A program made the position numbers and the translations under genes. The notes under the pieces were generated by a model. It did no database searches. It was not told where the DNA came from and saw only the letters and a list, made by a program, of their open reading frames with translations. Positions 61,547-64,000 of a stretch of 64,000 nt of DNA are shown piece by piece. Origin of the DNA: Cohnella hashimotonis (GTDB taxonomy: Bacteria > Bacillota > Bacilli > Paenibacillales > Paenibacillaceae); the NCBI RefSeq assembly GCF_030014955.1, contig NZ_JAGRPV010000002.1:248001-312000 (forward strand). The letters are read 5' to 3'. Positions within the stretch are counted from its first letter, which is position 1, and each line of letters opens with the position of its first letter.

Positions 61547-62736
61547 GATTGACGGATTTGAATACAAGCTCGATTCTGGAGGCCTTGAAGCGTTCAATAG
61601 AACCGTTAAGAGGGGCAGGTGAAGATCTGCTGCCACTTCATGCTCCCGAATTCGACGAGCAAGCGTGGACATACGTAAAAGATTGCCTGGATACTGGTTG
61701 GGTCTCGTCGGTAGGTTCTTATGTGACGCGGTTCGAGCAGATGCTAGCGCAACGCACCGAACATAAACACGCGGTAGCCGTAGTGAACGGGACAGCTGGT
61801 CTTCAGGCCGCGCTGGTCGCACTTGGAATCGGTATGGGGGATGAAGTGCTGATTCCTTCTCTTACTTTTGTCGCCACCGCTAATGCAGTCGTACATGCGG
61901 GGGCTGTTCCCCATTTTGTAGAAGCCGAATGGACGACGCTCGGGATCGATCCGCTGAAGCTGGAAGCCTATCTCGAGTCGGCTTGCGAGCAGCGTTCCGG
62001 CACTTTGTATAACAAAACCACGGGCAGGCGGGTGGCTACGTTAATTCCGATGCATACGTTCGGTCACCCTTCGGACATGGAGCGGCTTGGCGAGCTGGCG
62101 CATCGCTTGGGCCTTAAGCTGATCGAAGACGCCGCCGAAGCGCTCGGTAGCTTTTACCGGGAACGGCATGTCGGCCATCATGGACAAGCGGCAGTACTGA
62201 GCTTTAACGGTAATAAGATTATTACGACAGGCGGCGGCGGAGCGGTATTGACCGATGACGATTCGTTGGCCCGGCGACTTCGGCATTTGACCACGACGGC
62301 TAAGCTGTCGCATCGCTGGGCGTTCGAACATGACGAGCCGGCCTTCAACTTCAGACTGCCCAACTTGAATGCGGCTCTTGGATGCGCGCAGCTTGAGAGG
62401 CTGGATGAACTTCTCGATAGAAAGCGGCGACTGGCTTTCTATTATAAAGAACATATTCAAAACATAAATGGAATTCGTTTTCTGGAAGAGCCGGAGGGGA
62501 GCCGAAGTAACTACTGGCTGAATGCAATCGCGTTGGAGCAACCAAACATGGTGGCAAGGGATCAATTACTCGACGCGTTGAATGATGCCGGCATTCAAGT
62601 GCGCCCGATCTGGACCCCGATGCATCTGCTGAAAATGTTTAGCGACTGCCCCCGTATGCCGATGACAATCGTTGAAGATATCTATGCGTCGGTTATCAAT
62701 CTTCCGAGCAGTGCCGCATTAGGAGGACGCGTATGA
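61543..62736 (+). CDS. legC: PLP aminotransferase LegC
   Basis: 397 residues, DegT/DnrJ family. 'LHAPEFDEQAWTYVKDCLDTGWVSSVG' (in part) is typical of LegC and distinguishes it from PglE. 'VVNGTAGLQAALVALG', 'LIEDAAEALGSFY' and the PLP lysine in 'SFNGNKIITTGGGG' follow. Aminates the 4-keto product of LegB. Start: ATG 61543, overlapping the legB stop. Distinct from the other aminotransferase at 13962, so the window has two independent amino-sugar routes. Confidence 0.93.
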   Translation: MRLTDLNTSSILEALKRSIEPLRGAGEDLLPLHAPEFDEQAWTYVKDCLDTGWVSSVGSYVTRFEQMLAQRTEHKHAVAVVNGTAGLQAALVALGIGMGDEVLIPSLTFVATANAVVHAGAVPHFVEAEWTTLGIDPLKLEAYLESACEQRSGTLYNKTTGRRVATLIPMHTFGHPSDMERLGELAHRLGLKLIEDAAEALGSFYRERHVGHHGQAAVLSFNGNKIITTGGGGAVLTDDDSLARRLRHLTTTAKLSHRWAFEHDEPAFNFRLPNLNAALGCAQLERLDELLDRKRRLAFYYKEHIQNINGIRFLEEPEGSRSNYWLNAIALEQPNMVARDQLLDALNDAGIQVRPIWTPMHLLKMFSDCPRMPMTIVEDIYASVINLPSSAALGGRV

Positions 62737-63902
62737 AGCGAAAACTATGCGTCGTAACAGGAACAAGAGCCGACTATGGGCTGCTGTCGGGTTTGATGAG
62801 CGAGATCTTGGCGGATCAAGAGCTAGAACTGCAGATCATCGCTACGGGCACGCACTTGTCGCCGGAGTATGGGATGACCGCTTCCGAAATCGAACGGGAC
62901 GGCTTCCAAATCGACGTCAAAGTGGAGATGCTGTTATCTGCGGACACTTCTTCGGCGGTTGCCAAATCAGTGGGACTGGCTGTTATTGGGTTCGCCGATG
63001 CGTACGAGCGTCTGAAGCCGGATTTAATCGTCGTATTGGGTGATCGCTTCGAGATTTTGGCCGCGGCGCAGGCGGCGATGCTCTTCCGGATCCCCGTAGC
63101 TCACATCTCGGGGGGAGAGATTACGCAAGGCGCGGTGGACGATATGATTCGGCATGCCGTGACCAAAATGTCGCATCTCCACTTCGTGGCCGCAGAGACG
63201 TATCGACGGCGGGTTCTGCAACTTGGCGAACAAGGTGAGTTCGTGTTTAACGTTGGCGAGCCGGCACTCGACAATATCCGCAGATTAACGCTGATGGCCC
63301 GTGATCAGTTGGAAGCGGATATTGGGTACCGGTTCCATGACCCACAATTCCTCGTTACTTATCATCCCGTCACGCTAGGGAGGATGAGTTCGGCCGAGGC
63401 TATGCGGAGTTTGCTGGAGGCACTGGATCGATTCCCGCAAGCGGGGATATTGTTTACGATGCCGAACGCCGATATGGATAGCCGCGTGATCATACAGATG
63501 ATTCGTGAATATGAAGCGGCAAGGCCGACCAAGGTAAAAGCCGTTTCTTCGCTGGGGCTACTGCGTTACTTGAGCGCGATGAGGCTGGCGAACGTCGTTA
63601 TCGGCAATTCGTCGAGCGGTATAACGGAAGCTCCGGCGCTCCGAAAGGCAACCGTCAACATCGGCGATCGACAGGCGGGCCGTCTGCACGCTTCTTCCAT
63701 CATCAACTGCGGCGAGCATGCGGATGAGATCGCGCAGGCTATCGAAAACGCCATCTCTGCCTCATTTCAACAAAGCTTGCCGTATACCGTATCTTTGTAC
63801 GGTGAAGGCGATGCCGCCTTGCGGATGAAAGAGCTTTTGAAGCATGCAGATCTGGACGCTTTGCGTACAAAAAAATTTAACGACTGGCAGGACGTTCAAT
63901 GA
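62733..63902 (+). CDS. legG: Hydrolysing N-acetyl-sugar 2-epimerase LegG (NeuC family)
   Basis: 389 residues. 'VVTGTRADYGLLSGLM' at the N-terminus, 'GDRFEILAAAQAA' near 97, 'HISGGEITQGAVDDMIRHAVTKMSHLHF' (in part) near 125 and 'GNSSSGITEAPAL' near 295 are NeuC signatures. It removes the nucleotide and inverts C2, giving the free 6-deoxy-mannosamine derivative that LegI condenses with phosphoenolpyruvate. ATGA overlaps with both neighbours. Confidence 0.95.
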   Translation: MKRKLCVVTGTRADYGLLSGLMSEILADQELELQIIATGTHLSPEYGMTASEIERDGFQIDVKVEMLLSADTSSAVAKSVGLAVIGFADAYERLKPDLIVVLGDRFEILAAAQAAMLFRIPVAHISGGEITQGAVDDMIRHAVTKMSHLHFVAAETYRRRVLQLGEQGEFVFNVGEPALDNIRRLTLMARDQLEADIGYRFHDPQFLVTYHPVTLGRMSSAEAMRSLLEALDRFPQAGILFTMPNADMDSRVIIQMIREYEAARPTKVKAVSSLGLLRYLSAMRLANVVIGNSSSGITEAPALRKATVNIGDRQAGRLHASSIINCGEHADEIAQAIENAISASFQQSLPYTVSLYGEGDAALRMKELLKHADLDALRTKKFNDWQDVQ

Positions 63903-64000
63903 CACGGATCGGCGGAGAGATGGAGCTTGATTTCTCTTATTGGGAAAGTGAACCTCTTCAAATGCCGCTTAGGCTCGCGCTTCCTTATCGTCTTTACACG
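63899..64000 (+). CDS. Start of a coupled gene, 3' truncated by the window
   Basis: 34 codons visible. The ATG overlaps the legG stop (ATGA), so it belongs to the same operon. The start 'IGGEMELDF' resembles a group of DegT-like proteins found in sugar clusters ('IGGxFELEL'); it does not look like a LegI/NeuB synthase. With so little sequence this is a weak guess. Confidence 0.7.
   Translation, partial: MTRIGGEMELDFSYWESEPLQMPLRLALPYRLYT

Noticed and set aside
1..64000. CRISPR array, tRNA, rRNA or prophage genes
   Set aside because: No regularly spaced repeats, cloverleaf-like genes, rRNA segments or phage proteins were recognised by eye; a tRNAscan and CRISPR search would be needed to be certain.

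Overview
The window is chromosomal DNA of a motile, endospore-forming Bacillota, most likely a Paenibacillaceae member (Cohnella/Paenibacillus type). The evidence is an alpha/beta small acid-soluble spore protein, S-layer-homology (SLH) surface proteins, stalk (copper-amine-oxidase-N-like) domains, frequent TTG/GTG starts behind strong Shine-Dalgarno sites, and a Bacillus-like degS-degU-comFA-comFC-yvyF-flgM-flgN-flgK-flgL-yviE-fliW-csrA-hag-flaG-fliD-fliS-fliT gene order. No rRNA, tRNA, CRISPR array or intact insertion sequence was seen.

Layout. 1-2.9 kb: a truncated GT2 glycosyltransferase with a GtrA partner, a spore protein and metK. 2.9-10.5 kb: two secreted SLH proteins flanking a PHP-type tyrosine phosphatase (CpsB/YwqE family). 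10.6-31.8 kb: a Wzx/Wzy-type surface polysaccharide locus with a Wzz-like/BY-kinase pair, UDP-GlcNAc 4,6-dehydratase, PLP aminotransferase, initiating sugar phosphotransferase, an ATP-grasp and a HAD gene, a broken acetyltransferase, six further glycosyltransferases including a GT11 fucosyltransferase, GDP-fucose synthesis (manC, gmd, fcl), a flippase, a polymerase on the opposite strand, and a nucleotide-sugar dehydrogenase. From about 15.1 to 30.55 kb the DNA is clearly AT-rich against GC-rich flanks, as expected of an exchangeable cassette. 31.9-37.9 kb: a compact run of unrecognised exported proteins (membrane protein, lipoprotein, stalk-domain protein), a VanZ-like protein and a large phosphodiester-glycosidase/stalk protein. 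38-44.4 kb: DegS/DegU, a small GT-A-like orphan, ComFA/ComFC and YvyF. 44.4-60.4 kb: late flagellar genes with a flagellin-glycosylation block (unknown protein, Maf glycosyltransferase, PtmE, PtmF, PtmB, PtmA) inserted between hag and flaG. 60.5-64 kb: LegB, LegC, LegG and the start of another coupled gene, so the nonulosonic-acid pathway flanks the filament-cap operon and continues past the window.

How the parts work together. The polysaccharide locus encodes chain initiation, assembly, flipping, polymerisation and chain-length/phosphorylation control. The flagellar part has a visible regulatory logic: a sigma-D-type promoter before flgM lies inside a terminator hairpin, and the hag leader has two hairpins presenting GGA in their loops, the second over the ribosome binding site, as expected of a CsrA target; fliW and csrA lie immediately upstream. 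The leg/ptm genes probably make a CMP-activated legionaminic-type sugar that Maf places on flagellin. The least explained parts are the exported-protein run at 31.9-34.9 kb, where two neighbouring genes share a two-cysteine domain, and the HAD/acetyltransferase recombination scar at 17.4 kb.
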